Shown here: one piece after another, positions 1 to 13,346 of the stretch
Numbering within the stretch: position 1 is the stretch's first letter
Layout: each line of letters begins with the position of its first letter
The notes under the pieces: model-generated
Told to the model about the DNA's origin: nothing
Database searches by the model: none
Seen by the model: the letters and a program-made list of their open reading frames with translations, nothing else
Program-made: the position numbers and the translations under genes
Source: Jaapia argillacea MUCL 33604
Taxonomy: Eukaryota; Basidiomycota; Agaricomycetes; Jaapiales; Jaapiaceae
DNA: 64,000 nt
Assembly (NCBI GenBank): GCA_000697665.1
Contig: KL197728.1
Coordinates: forward strand, 176,272 to 240,271
Direction: 5' to 3'

Positions 1-38
1 GGTCCTTTAGTTTACAGTGATGCGAGGGACGGTTGGTT

Positions 39-960
39 TTATAATAAGAACATACTTATCAAGATGGCCTTGTAGGACTGGATGATACGCGATTCGTACG
101 GTTGGTATCTCGAAAGGAATAGGATGACTCCGTGATATGTCAGCAACGTTAACCTAGCGCAAATCGTCAGCACGAAGGTGTCGGCACCAAATAGCACATG
201 ACGAGGAAGGACGACGTGAAGGCAGACATGCAGTGCAACGAAAGGGGAAGGACAACCCAAGTCGAGGATCACGCAGCGGATCCGGCAAGTTCATAAATCA
301 CAAAAAGACCACTTGAAAGCAGAGGTCCCAAATATCCCAAAGTGGAAACATAAGAAGTGCAAAAACATACCCAGCGAAAACGGTATGAACATCCCTCTTA
401 GCCGAACTAACCGCCTACACTTGAGGGCCAGTTTCCGATCGCGGTTGTCGCCAAAGAACCCTACTAGGCCTCTGTAGTGATGTATTAGCTCGGCTTTCTG
501 GGCGAGTTAGGAGGGAGGGAGGGGATGTAGGATAGCGTTGGATGGATAGAGGGGACGTAGGGTGTAAATAGGTTGGCATAAGGAGGAGGGATGGGAAGAA
601 AGGAGAAAGATCTCACTTGACTTTCTCTGGTAACAAGCTCGATACGAAGCTGAACAGGCAAACCCCAGAACCAAATTCCCAAACCCAAGAGAAACCAGCC
701 CGTCCCGCTCGGGGGGACCAAAGGAGCACAGACAAGAAATCGGTCAAGTCAGGAGGCCGTCGGTATTCAGCGGAATTCCATACACAGAAAATTGCTCGTC
801 TATGAATTCCGTCAGTGTTTCAGAGGCTATGTAACAAGTTTTTGTCGGAATTCGTTCACGACAAGACCAGTTAAGATGCGCACACCCTTTCGCTCCGGAT
901 GGTCGCTTGCATCGGCGTTTGGGGACCACGAACCTTGAATGGAACCATATGCGCATTCAG
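39..960 (-). pseudogene. IML2/TTC39-like gene fragment (copy 1)
   Basis: Minus-strand remnant of the IML2/TTC39 family (TPR-containing proteins; yeast Iml2 acts in inclusion-body clearance at mitochondria and lipid droplets). It is recognised by comparison with the nearly complete copy at 19791-23207. The segment LTYHGVILFLSRYQ near 110-155 matches [15 protein letters not shown] of that copy, and a decayed version of the hydrophobic segment [12 protein letters not shown] lies near 620-700. The pieces lie in different frames, and the N-terminal exon and the C-terminal exons are absent. Homology may continue past the left edge of the window, so the true extent is unknown. This is the most eroded of three copies and is almost certainly dead. 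Confidence 0.6.
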
Positions 961-1488
961 GAGAAGCACATCCTTAGCTCCACTCAACGACCGGAACAGT
1001 CTCTCCCATACACAAACAGGATAGGAACGACACCTACCAAACCCATCGCTGTCAGAGGTGCACGTGACTCAAACTACGGAATCCATCGCCTCCAACTTCT
1101 CACCCGCTTGATGCTTGAAACCTTGAAGTCTGTGCTGCTCATCCATTTCATCTGGCAATAACCTTGGGCGGAATCATTGGAATGTCATCCGTCGGGAGTC
1201 TGCTCACAGCTCCGACACTGCTCCCCAAATACCATCCGTACTAGTATGAGCATGTTCTACACAGCAGTCAACGTGCACGAGCTCAGGCGCTTGCACAGTG
1301 CAGCACTTTCTAAGAGTCTGCATTTAGTTTATTAATAACTTGGCGCTTAACCGTGCACGACGGGGGAACTAATCCGGTCCTCCGAGATTGCTGTACTCAA
1401 GTCTGACGAGCATTAACACCCAACCGCCCAACGGTTTCTCCCCCTTGCCTAACCCACCCTCGATTTCTCTTAATTTCTCCTGACTCGT
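961..1488. other. Intergenic, no gene seen
   Basis: Short spacer between the IML2 fragment and the first DUF2235-TPR gene. No ORF with recognisable content is present. It should contain the promoter of the gene starting at 1489, but no clear TATA box was identified. Confidence 0.5.
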
Positions 1489-4400
1489 ATGTCGAAGCCA
1501 GATATGGGCGCGTCTCAGGCTGCCGTGACCACAGAAGGGGATCTGTTCAGTCGTCGCACCGACGGCGCAGCGGCCGGTCGTCAAGACATTCCGGTCTCTC
1601 TTCCTGGTCCTTCGACGTACGTGGTATTAAACTCATTCAAGTCACTAAAGTCTGAGCCTGTAACCTAGGGACGTTCCTGATGACCAGCCCGATCCACGGA
1701 AATGCGAACTCTGCGGGGTTGACGGCAAGGGTCGTAATCTCATCCTTTGCATTGACGGTACCTCGAACCAATTCGGGCTTAATGTTGGTCATCTTTCCCC
1801 CTTTTCTGTTTATTTCTAAGTACTGACATTTTCGCAGAACACCAACATAGTCGAGTTATACTCCAGAATCATCAAAGATGACACTCAATCCACGTACTAC
1901 AATAGTGGCATCGGCACGTATGCACGCCCTTCATGGCGGTCCCCCTCCTATTGGAAGCAAGTGATTGTCAACAAGATCGATCTGGCCATTGCTTGGTGAG
2001 CACCCTGCCCGAGCTTCTCACACTCCATTCAACGCTTGCTACTAGGAACTTTGAGAAGGTTGTGTTAGCTGGCTATCGATGGCTCTCGGATCATTATGCT
2101 CCTGGTGATAAGATCTTCCTTTTTGGTGAGTTTCTTAGTTCACGAGTGCGGGCCACCGACTTACACCCACTTTACAGGTTTCTCCCGTGGGGCGTACCAA
2201 GTCCGTACCATCGCCGGAATGATCAGTAAAGTGCGATTGAATCTGAGACGCTCGAAGTATCACTGATTCTGCTTGATAGGTTGGGTTGATTTTACCCGGA
2301 AACGAAGAACAAATTCCGTTGTATGTTATCTCGTGAGCGCTTGTAATGTACAGCTTCTGATAAAACCCACCCAGCGCCTTCGAGCTCTACGCCGACCTTC
2401 ACAAGGACCGCAGAAGTGATGCAGGGGAATTGGCCGCCCGTTTCAAGGAAACGTTCTCCAGAGAAGATATCAAGGTGCACTTTCTTGGTGCCTGGTGCGT
2501 CCTGTTTACTTGTTGGCACCCGCTCCCGCTCTAAATCTCCCCGGACAGGGATACCGTCTCGTCTATTGGGATTATTCGTGGAAGGAGTATGCCAGGAACG
2601 GATACCGCTAACGATGACATTTGTTATTTCCGACATGCTCTCGCTCTCGACGAACGTCGTGTGAAGTTTCTCCCCGAGTATGTCCGCGGTGGAGACACAT
2701 ACCGACATCAAGATGGGAACGGCCATGATTCTGCCGGAGAGACTGGTTCTCTGAGGTCCGAAGGAGGCAAATGTGGTCCTCGCATCAAAGAAGTGTGGTT
2801 TGCGGGATGCCACGCTGATATGTTTGTCCAAAGATCCTATCTTGCACTTTAGTCTGGGCTGAAATTTATCATAGTGGGGGCGGTAACAAGAGCAACAGAG
2901 AATTGAACAATGCTGCGATTCCAGTTCTATGGATGGGGAACGAAGCTAGAAACGCCGGTCTCAAGCTTCGCCCGTCTAGAGTGGTATGGGATTGGGACAG
3001 ACTCAGGTTGACCAAAATCACTGAGTCTCTGAGCTTTGTTTGGCGCCTCTTCGAAGTTCTCCCTTTCAAGCAGCTCTCATACACGAATGCACGAGATCTG
3101 ACCTGGTAAAGCCCTCTCTTTGCCCACGATTCATTGTTCATGTCTCTGAGCATCACCGCAGGAAGCCCCATATTGCACGAGGCCGCGTAATTCAACCTGG
3201 ACAAAAGATACACGCATCTGTTTGCTTCATCGATAATTACATTCCGAAGGCGGATATTAGGGCGAGTGCACCTAATGGGCGTGGGGCGTGGCACGACATT
3301 GTTGGCGTAGGAGCACGAGATACCCTTAGTTGGGCAGAAGGTCTCGAACACTTGCTAGAGATGGATTTGTTCGACCTTTCGGGTGCGAAGGAACTTGTGG
3401 ATGAAGTCAGTCTAGACATAGAGATAGTCGAGTCCGTGGACCGACTGGGGTTTTTGGCATCGACTCGTAAGTTTGACCTCATTCATTCGTGATGACAGCT
3501 CAATGTCATTTAAAGCTGAGGGTGCACGAGCTATTCTTGCTGTCGAGTCTTGTTTTGAGCTGCTTATCAAAATGCTCAAGAGCGGCAAGGATTCCGGTGT
3601 GGTCATATTATCCAGTCTCCTCAGTCACGGTGGGTTTATTCTGTACTGTATTCTGGTTGGCGCCCCGTTGCTGAGTCTGCTGTAGACACAACCAAGGCTA
3701 TGATTCTGCGCATAGATTTTATCCAGGCGCTCGCTCACGCTGGAGAAGATGATCAGGTATCCAGCCTAGAAGCACTGAGGCAAATTGCACGCCATCGTGG
3801 GTTAATCAATCTGCCAACTTGATCTATTCTGACATCTTTCCAGATGGATCACTGCCCCTTCCATTTATTGGCATGTCATTGAGTTCCGACCAATGTGAAA
3901 CCATGGAATTCTGGCCTTGTTTCAAGAGATCCTTCTTAGCTAGGATTTTCCTGGAACGATATCACCAGACGGAGAAACCTTCAGATCTCGATGAAGCCAA
4001 CAAACACCTGCGGGAAGCGCTTCAGAGACTTCCTGCATCCCATCGCGACTGGCACCCTTCCTTGCGTAACAGTCTCGCGAGCATTATAGAGGCCCGACAC
4101 ACTGGCGATGCGATAGAGGATGCAATTAAGATGCGACGAGAGTTGGCTACAGAATTTCCTATCTTTCGCCGGGATCTCGCACAGTCGCTCAGCAACCTGT
4201 CCTCCTTTCTCTCAGAACTGGGTCGTCGAGAAGCTGCTCTGGAGGAAATCAAAGAGGCCGTTGCTCTGTATCGAGATCTCACGCATGCAACGGAGACGTC
4301 AGTTGCCCTCGATCGCGAACTTGGCAAGTCTCTCAATAATCTTTCCAATCGACTGGCCGATCTTGGTCACAGAGAGGGGGCTCTGGCGGCGGTCAGAGAA

Positions 4401-7145
4401 GCAGTTGAAGTCTTCCGACAAATGCCAGTCGATGATACTGCCTTGGACCGATCCAATCTTGCTACAGCAGTGGATAACCTGTCAAACAGGTTGTTGGATT
4501 TGGGCCATCCGGAGGGGGCTCTGAAGTCCGCTGAAGAAGCATTACACATTCGCCGATGCCTCGTAGAAGCAGATCCCAGGCTATTCACTTCTGACCTTGC
4601 ATCATCACTCGAGAGCCTCTTCGACCACTACTCCGCCCTGGGTCAACGTGAGGATGCACTGTTGACAATAGAAGAAGCAGTTAGGCTCCGGCGGCTCCTC
4701 AGAGATCATTCCACCGTATTCGATCGATGTCTTGCGAAGAGTCTCACCAGTCTCTCTGATTCTCTCTCCCACATGGGTCGTAGGGAGGATGCTTTGAACA
4801 CGATCGAGGAAGCAATAACGATGTATCGTGGGCCAGCTCTTCCACCTGCACTCAACCCTGACCTTGCGAAGTCCCTCCACAAGTATTCCGATCGACTTTT
4901 TGATCTTGGTCGCCGATGGGATGCTCTAAAGGCTATCGAGGATGCAGTTGGGCTCCAACGTCGACTGAAAGAAGATCATCCACGTGCATTCACAGCTGAT
5001 CTTGCATCGTCACTCCGGGGCTTCTCCGACTGTCTCTCAAATGTAGGGCGTACAGAGGAGGGTTTGAACACTGGTCGGGAAGCGGTGCAATTGTGCCGTC
5101 AGCTGGCCACCGATCATCCAGAAGCCTTTAACCCTGGGCTTTCCAAGTCGCTCATCACATTTTCTAATCGGCTCTCTGAACTAGGTTGCCGAGGGGAAGC
5201 TCTGAGAGTTATAGAGGAGGCAGTTCAGCTATTTCATCAACTCGCAGCGAATCGTCCGGCTGCATTCCACCCTTATCTGGCGGAATCCCTTGATGTGCTG
5301 TCTGGACATTTCCTTGATTTAAGCCGTAGTGGGGATGCCCTCAAGGCTTGCGAGGAAGCGATCGCACTCCGCTCCCAACTTGCAGAGTATCACCCCGCCG
5401 TTTTCCACCCCGACCTTGCCAAGTCTTCCAACAGACTCTCTGCAATTTTTGCCAGCCTAGGCTATAGGGAGGAAGCTATGAGCACCAGTGAGAAGGTTGT
5501 TGAATGGTATCGCCAACTGGCAGTGAATCACCCAAATGTATTCTGGCCAGATCTTGCCAAGTCCCTCATCCAGCTGTCAAGGAATCTCCGGAATTTGGGT
5601 TGTAGGAAGGATGCACTACAGGCTAGTAAGGAAGGGGAGAACCTGTATCGACAACTCGCAGCAGACATTCCGGCTGCATTCACCCCTGATCTTGCGTTGA
5701 GCCTCAGCAATCACTCTAATCAACTTTCAGGTCTTGGTTGCCACAAGGAGGCTCTGAAGGCCATCGAGGAGGCCATTCAGTTGCATCGACAACTCGCGGC
5801 AGGCCTTCCAGAAGCCTTCACCCCTGGTCTCGCAGCCAGCCTCAATAATCACTCCAATTGCCTTTCAAACCTTGGTCGGCGTGAGGAGGCTCTGAAGGCC
5901 ATCGAGGAGGCCGTTCAGTTGGATCGGCAACTCGCAGCAGACCTTCCAGCAGCCTTCACCCCTGGTCTTGCAAACAGCTTCAATAGTCACTCCATTCGTC
6001 TTTCACAACTCGGTTGCCGCGAGGAAGCTCTAAAAGCAATTGAGGAGGCTGTTCAGTTGCATCGACAACTCGCAGCAGACCTTCCAGTAGCCATCATACC
6101 CAGTCTCGCACTGAGCATCAACAATCATTCTAATCGACTTAGAGACCTTGGTCGGCATGAAGAGGCTCTGAAGGCCATCGAGGAGGCCGTTCAGTTGCGT
6201 CGGCAGCTCACAGCAGACCTTCCAGCAGCCTTCACCCCTGATCTCGCAGACAGCCTCAATGATCACTCTGTTCATCTTTCACAACTCGGTCGCCGTGAGG
6301 AAGCTCTGAAAACAATTGAGGAGGCTGTTCAGTTGTATCGACGACTCGCGGCAGACCTTCCGGCAGCATTCAACCCCAGTCTTGCAATGAGCCTCACCAA
6401 TCACTCGAGTCGCCTTTCAGGCCTTGGTCGGCGTGAGGAGGCTCTGAAGGCCATCGAGGATGCCGTTCAGTTGTATCGGCAACTCACGGCAGACCTTCCG
6501 GCAGCCTTCACCCCTGATCTTGCAGTGACCCTCAAAAATCACTCCAGTCGACTTGCAGACCTTGGTCGGCATGAGGAGGCTCTGAAGGTCATCGAGGAGG
6601 CCGTTCAGTTGCGTCGACAACTCGCGGCAGACCGTCCGGCAGCCTTCACCCCTGGTCTTGCAGGCAGCCTCAATGATTACTCCAATTGCCTTTCAAAACT
6701 CGGTCGCCGTGAGGAAGCTCTGAAAGCAATTGAGGAGGCAGTTCAGTTGTTTCGACAACTCGCGGCAGACCTTCCAGCAGCAATCACCCCTGATCTCGCA
6801 GTGAGCATCAACAATCACTCTAATCGACTTGCAGACCTTGGTCGGCATGAGGAGGCTCTGAAAGCCACTGAGGAGGCCATTCAGCTGCGTCGGCAACTCG
6901 CAGCAGACCTTCCGGCAGCCTTCACCCCTCATCTCGCAGACAGCCTCGACGATCACTCCAATCATCTTTCAAAACTCGGTCGCCGTGAAGAAGCTCTGAA
7001 AGCAATTGAGGAGGCTGTTCAGTTGTATCGACAACTTGCGGCAAACCTTCCGGCAGCATTCAACCCCAGTCTTGCAATGAGCCTCAACAATCACCGCAAG
7101 CGACTTTTAGACCTTGGCCGCTTTGAGGAGGCTTTCTCGATTTGA
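1489..7145 (+). CDS. DUF2235 hydrolase fused to 22 TPR-like repeats (paralogue 1)
   Basis: Multi-exon gene. The ATG at 1489 opens exon 1 (1489-1616), followed by exon 2 (1669-1783), exon 3 (1838-1995), exon 4 (2046-2125) and further short exons. A long last exon from about 3840 carries the TPRs. The N-terminal part is a DUF2235 alpha/beta hydrolase (the family of bacterial Tle1 phospholipases): NLILCIDGTSNQFG strand-loop, nucleophile elbow GFSRGAYQVR (Ser), GAWDTVSSIG (Asp) and WFAGCHADIGGG (His), so the expected Ser-Asp-His set is present once introns are removed. The rest is 22 tandem 46-residue units of the type LGRREEALKAIEEAVQLYRQ. No NACHT or NB-ARC motif was seen between the two parts. 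The reading frame stops part-way through repeat 22 and lacks the acidic tail of paralogue 2 (13347-19430), so the 3' end looks truncated. Substrate is unknown. A lipase effector plus ligand-sensing TPR role is inference. Confidence 0.85.
5731..7143 (+). repeat. Near-identical 138-bp TPR-coding tandem repeats
   Basis: Repeats 12 to 22 of the DUF2235-TPR protein are almost identical at DNA level, with a 138-bp (46-codon) period. For example, gtcggcatga recurs at 6151, 6565 and 6841, which are spaced by three and two periods. Units with LGRHEEALK tend to be followed by units with LGRREEALK, suggesting that pairs of repeats were copied as a block. The upstream repeats 1-11 of the same exon are far more divergent, so this is a recent expansion or gene-conversion tract. 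Confidence 0.9.
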
Positions 7146-7362
7146 AGAGTTGGTTCAATTGTAACACCCCAAGCGGTTAGGTGTGTTCAGCCCTATTGCT
7201 AGGGTTGTGTCGGGCCATGCTGGTCAACTTATGCAAGTTTGCAACTCAACTTTCTAGCTTTCTTTGAACAGAGCAGTCGGACATCGATCCACGGGAAGCA
7301 ATCAGGTTCTTATTCAGAGGGGTCTTTGGGCAGGACGGTCTGGTCCTCATCGTCCCTCACGT

Positions 7363-9960
7363 TCACAGTTCGACAGATATTTGATAATGCATAAATCCAC
7401 TATGCTCTCCTGTGGTAGAATTAAGTTCTGCAGTGAAATCAACTGGCCGAGTCAGGCCTAGCGAATCGTACCATACATAATTCGAACGATGTGGAGGGGG
7501 TGTGAGACTTGACCATTCCCTCAAATGGGCTTCTACGACGGATTTATGGATCCCGGAGTGGGTATTCTCGACTACAAATGCCAACCATTGGCAATAAGTA
7601 TCAAGCCACTCGACTATAAAGGAGGCATTCACAGATAGCAAGTTCTGAAATGAGGACCGTTCAATCCAAGTTCAATCAATCAATGTTCGCACTTTGGATG
7701 GAGGTGGAACGTACCTTCAGCGGGAGTAATCTTGATACATTGCGCATACTCTGTGTCGAACCCACCTCTCCTCCTCCGCTTCTCCTTATAAAACTTCGCT
7801 GCGAAACCAGACGAGCGTTCGCCAATAAAATGTCCTCCAGCAATCATCTGACCTACGCAAAGGGAGCGCAAGGGCAAATGCTCGTGCGTTTTGTTGATCA
7901 ACACCTCCGTCGGCAACTCCTTCCCATGGACCTTCCCAAGATTACTTAACTCGGGCACATTACCCAAAAACTCTCTTGCGTTTTAGCGTAATTGCCAACG
8001 AAATATAACATCCTACACCCACCCATACAACCAACCCGACGCTAGATTCCGATCGAGGAAAGATGAGACTAACCAGCTGCTGACATGCACCGTTGCATTA
8101 CTCCTGCGATGAGCGGAAAAGCGGTGTTTATGGTCGAGGTAACGGAGGAAGTAATTGGAGGGAAAACTAACCAGTTGTTCATCTCTGTAATCCTCCTCTG
8201 CGAAAGCAGCATCCACGCCAGCTCAAATATCGACTGTGCCACAAAGATTAACTCCCAACGAAAGAACACACGGAAAAACACGAGCGCAAGACAGGCACGT
8301 ACCAAAGCATTCGCCTGCACGAATAAATGCGGTCTATCAGGCAACAGCCCATCCTGCAGCACTTTGATAGCTCCCTCCGCATCTCCCGACATTCGAAGGA
8401 TCTTGGCCATTATACATCCACCAGCCATCAATCAAGCATTGTTCTCAGAGCGAGGGGGGTCAGACATGATTAAGGATCCAGAAAGACCCCGTTGGGTATC
8501 TCTCCGACACGCTAACAACCAATGCTCGCTTAGCATCGCATCGCATCGTCGAGAGGGGAGGGAAGAGACGTACTTGTCGACTATCACTCGATACTGCTCG
8601 ATCATACATGCTTCGTCCGCTTGGTATCCTGATAGGAGTAGTACGACTTCGTGGTAGGTCATCAGAGATAGCCTGGACAACGTGATGGTTAGTATGGATA
8701 ACGTTTTCGCACAACGTCGAGAATGAACGAAATCTTGGGTACCATGCGGAAGATGAGAGGACCACCGCGATGGGAACTGAGGGAACGAAAAGGAAAGCCA
8801 AAAGGACGTGAACGCACCCTGCAAAAACGGCATGAATGTCCTTCTCAGCCACGCTAACCGATAAAACTTGAAGAGTAAACTTTCGATCGTGGTTGTAACC
8901 CTCTGTTGGTGATGAGTTAGCTCGTGTTTAGAGTCGGATGGAAAGGGGATGAATGGAGGAGGGCAGGAAGAGATCACTCACTTGACTTTCGCAGGTAACA
9001 AACTCACTACCAAATTCAACAACCCAAAACACCAAAATCAGACCAATCCCCAAGAGCAACGAATGAATCAGAAGAGGATATAAAAGAAACAAAGTCAGTA
9101 TGTCATCGAATTCTTTCAACACACGACCAGAGGGCACCAATCCCGGACTTATGCGCTCGCATCACCATGAAACGGTGCGTCCACCCCAAACTTCGGACCA
9201 TATCTCCCGCTACCACAGGGAGTAACAGGGAGGGGAAGCACAGGATTGGACTACATGCGCATCGACGGGAGGTGCCCACTCCCAAGTTCGCCCACTCCTC
9301 CCACTCATCAAAGAGAGAATCGTACGTACCAAACGCAGTGCCAAACACGATCAACTCATCGACCAGACCCTCTTTCCCAACTCTCAAACGTAGAGCACTT
9401 CCTTTCCTCCTCAGAGCCTGGCACCATCCGTGGTTGGCGCCGGTACAGTGAAATCGCTCCCTCTACCACACGTCCATCAGCCAAAGAATCCCACAAATGA
9501 TGAGGACGATGAGGACGAGGGGGAGGGCGAAGGGGGAGGCAGGACGGCCTCGAGCCTTAAAGAAGCTGAAGAGGGGACAGGGCTGAGAGGCGGGAGGACG
9601 TCTACGCTCCTGGGGAGGGGAAGGGCGTTGCAAAGAAGACAAGGCCTGTTTGGAGGACCTGCTTGTAGAACCTGTTGGGTGGGCGTACGTGAGTTAGTAC
9701 TGTGAACACGGAGGGCGACAGGGTAGTGGATGGATGGATCATATATAATGGGAGGTGGGGATGCACCTTTCAAGACCTTTCAACGTGTATCTGATAACCG
9801 CCAGATGCAACCAGTTCATACGCAGACGGAAACTCGCAAACTTGCACTGGGTATAACCCGTATCACTTTCACTGCACCAGACGAGTCAGCATCTATCGAG
9901 ACATACAGAAGAAGCCTGAAGCAGGAAAGGAGCACTCAAGCACGTGGATCTTTCAGCGTC
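7363..9960 (-). pseudogene. IML2/TTC39-like pseudogene (copy 2)
   Basis: Minus-strand copy of the IML2 family, convergent with the TPR gene ending at 7145. Recognisable pieces in order are the Ser-rich linker (9480-9680), LRVGKEGLVDELIVFGTAFG (near 9330-9387), the hydrophobic segment (8930-9060), [19 protein letters not shown] (8590-8680), [20 protein letters not shown] (8330-8410) and the FHLHPK motif (7680-7720). It is broken: a TGA stands where the intact copy has Arg in GFFGRW (near 9480), the frame then shifts, the two N-terminal exons are missing, and the C-terminal exon is replaced by unrelated sequence. DNA similarity to copy 3, including intron sequence, ends near 9960. Confidence 0.8.
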
Positions 9961-12900
9961 CACGCATCGACTCCGATCGACGTCCGCTGTGTTCTCGCAA
10001 AGATGTACTATGAAGTCGTCAATCATCTCCTCGCCCGTCTTCTCGTCTCTTTAATTGCCATACCACTCAGCCTCGATGAGCCTGAAAACGCCATCTGATC
10101 ATGGCTCATCAATTCCGGAGTCTCATCTCGACGTCACTGAGGCTTCTCAGGAGACTAATTCAAATCAATGGTGTTTTGAATGGACATACATAGGGGTTGC
10201 ATGAGAGCGCAACCCTAACCCTCCAAGACAGCGAAAAGGCCACAGGGTGCGGGGATGTGAATACCATTGGTGACACTGGGATTAAAGTATAACGATATAT
10301 GAGGCCTAGTTCGAGCATTCAGACTCCGACTCCCAGCCTCAGTCACGCATCAGCAAGACCGGAGAAGACGACCACTGTTCGGAAATGTGTCCACAATCCA
10401 CCATCCATCGACGACAGGACTGTCGCGAATAGTGACAGTCAGGTCCTTCCCTAGGCCATTCCTCATGATGACTCTCGTTATCACCTGAGCTCCGCTAGGG
10501 GCGATGATGGGATCAGTCATCTGGCGCAACCCCGCCGTTGTCCTCACATTGGACCTGAATCTCAGGGCTCATGTTTGAGGCATCGCGGGGGGTTGAAAAA
10601 ATAAGTCGCAGGATAATGATTTGAAGTCTCCAGGAATTGTTACAGGAGCTAGGGTGCTAAGTCGATATCAATTTCTGATAAAACCTCAGAGATTTGCAAA
10701 GAGGCATACCAAGAGCATCGAAAATCAACCCAGCGCCCGATGGCAGCAGTAGCAGGCGCACCCCAGCCCCTTAACAATATCAGTCGCACCCTCCCAGCCT
10801 TACGCCGCCTTGACAAACCCTCTCAAAGTGATCCCTGAATAGCACCGTTCATGAAAGATGCAAATCGTAGCATCCACCGCCACGTGAGAATCTCTTGAAC
10901 TTGACGTCTCTGTAGGACTGTGCGACCACGTTTCTCAGCTGAGTGGAGGTTGGACAGCGAAGGCGAACGTCGTCCCCGGAAGCAGAGTGCATACAAGTAT
11001 CACCGACAGACGTGGATCTGAGTAGTTTGGATGAGTCTCTGTTGGAGGGAGATGGCTAGGAACTTGGAAGGGGGAGCGAAGAGACATGTGAGTACCCGGG
11101 GTGGGAGGGTCAATATTGAGACAGCTTTGAGGAGTTGGTGAATTTGGGAAGATCCTAGGTCCTAAGTGAAGACGGGTTTGAGGCCGGCGGAGAAACAGCT
11201 TGCGATGTTGAAGCCTCATGTGCGAGAGAGGCATCTAGGGTTCAAGTCCAGTGAAAAGTTCATCTCAGGCTAGTGGAATCTACCCGAGCGACGGCAAAAT
11301 CGTGAGCCTTTGGGTTAGCCACAAGAGAGGCGGAAACGTGTGGACGGGCCTGCCATATCTCGTTGGTTCCTGACATCTCTGCGGTCAAGTGCCCAAGATA
11401 TCGACTAAACGTGGTTTCGGGGAGGTGATACCAGGGATGGTCGGGAGGCTCCGAAACCAGAATTTTGCGTGGTTTTCCGTAAAGCAGGGGTGGGATGCGT
11501 GAGGACCCCTTCGAAATGGAGATCACTGGCCAGGATAACGGTTGTCGATCGTTTGCGAAGAACGCGTATTCCTATGGAATGAACACTCCGCCCAAGATCA
11601 TGGATGGGCCTTTCCACATGGGGGAAGGGACACAACCACTGGTACGAGATTTAGCGCGGCTCAGGCGGGGCATGGAGACGAGGAACCGAGTTAGGATACG
11701 AGGAATAAAGATAGGACGAAGAACGCTAGTACTTGGCAAGTAGCATTCCTTGAGCTTCCGAATCCAGTGAGACTTTTGGCGCCTTGTGAACGGAAATGAA
11801 GTGAATGTGGTACGCGGATAATTCTATTTGGAAACCCTGTTCATGGGGGTTTCTGAGCATGATCTTGCGTTGTAAGCGTGACTCTGTGTGACCGAGCCTC
11901 ATCGGGACTCCGTGGACCCATCGGTGGACTTTGTGGATGACTTCGCGAAGTGTTTCCGCGCTCTGATCTTGCCTTCAATGTCCAATGCCCATTCACAGTT
12001 GGTGCTTATCGTTGCCGACAGTGGCAATGGGTGCTTTCGAATTCATCCGCAAGGCAGCAAAGCAAATATCATATAAAAACTTTTCTGGCCATGCATGGCC
12101 ATAAGACTACCATATGCAGGGTATGCTTGTTGCGGGAGAATAAACTCATCTTGCCGTTGTCCGCAACAGCGGGGGCAGCCACTTCCCACCGTTTCAGCAG
12201 CTATGGGCAATTGGTTGGACCCGAGATGGGTCACCAACGGTGCCCCATTCGTTTCAAAGCAGTTAACAAATGTCAATGAATCGAGTAGCATGCTGAACAT
12301 GCCTTCCTCGTCGCCATCAACGATGAGCGGGCCTGGCAAATGCTCGTGTTCCCCGGCTTCCCAAATACCACGGGCTCAGCTCGCGTCGAGGTCTACGGAG
12401 TGTCTGACCTGCGTAGCGCCCCGAAGCGTGATGTTTTATCAGTTTCTCACGGGGGTTTCAGCTATGAGCAGGGTTTCCAAATAGAATTATCCGTGGTACG
12501 CAGTACCATGTTAATAAAACCGAACCGAATAAGACGAACATCCTTACCTCAAGTCAAAATGCACGAGGCGCGGAATTCGGTGTCAGGATTAGGCGCTTGA
12601 CTCTACGGAAACTCTCACTCTCCTTCACTGGAACTAATCCCAGTCGCAAGTCTCAGATAGTCACGGCCATCGATGTTCACGTTCTCCCATCTCTGCCAAA
12701 TGTCGATATCTCTTGGGGCACCGCCGCTCTCTGGACACAACTTGAACCTGCTATTCGACACAACCTTACTTCACGCACCAGCCAGGTGTCGCATGCCAAC
12801 ACGACCTTTTCTCCGAGAAAATATCATCGGCTTCTTGGTGGTCTGTCTTACTCGTGGCGCGGCAGAATCCACATCATCACACTATGAATGATACCAAATC

Positions 12901-13346
12901 CGCTTCTAACCGCAAACATCGCGAGGCGAACCAGTGTGTTGAGGGAACGTACGACCCAGAAGTGACCTGTCTGTAACCTGCCCTCAGTTGGTCTATGGGC
13001 GCTCATGGAGGAATGGAAACGTTTGCACTACTTTGCTGCTCGCGGTATCCCCTGTAGCCTGTGCCTTCCCCATTAATCCTCTCGTCACCCTCTCTCTCAT
13101 AGTAACAAGAAACCAATCAGGTTGAGCAGAGCCAAAATCCTCCCCCCGGACGCCCTGCACATCGCGTTCCGTGATCTCCGTTCATTTCACCCTTTGGTGC
13201 TTGAGGTACACACCAATGGGGTGTGTTCGCACCTCAATATTGTCTTAAAGCTCCACTGAGTTTATGCCTCCCGTATTAATTTCCATCTGACCATCCCCAG
13301 CTCGCTTTCGCTTCATTCTCCTGAACATCTGCTATCTTCTACTTAG
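9961..13346. other. 3.4-kb stretch without an assignable gene
   Basis: Only short ORFs occur on both strands. The most protein-like stretch is + strand about 12295-12490, containing AFLVAINDERAWQMLVFPGF and VEVYGVSDLRSAPKRD, which could be one exon of a beta-rich protein. A second is the - strand near 11270-11520. Neither joins to a plausible full gene and neither family is recognised. A decayed gene or a lineage-specific gene with many small exons are both possible. The right end should hold the promoter and 5' leader of the gene starting at 13347. Confidence 0.4.

Noticed and set aside
6030-6965. Series of repetitive minus-strand ORFs with QLNGLLDGLQSLLMPTK-like sequence
   Set aside because: They are antisense shadows of the 138-bp TPR repeats and share their period. 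No independent coding evidence.
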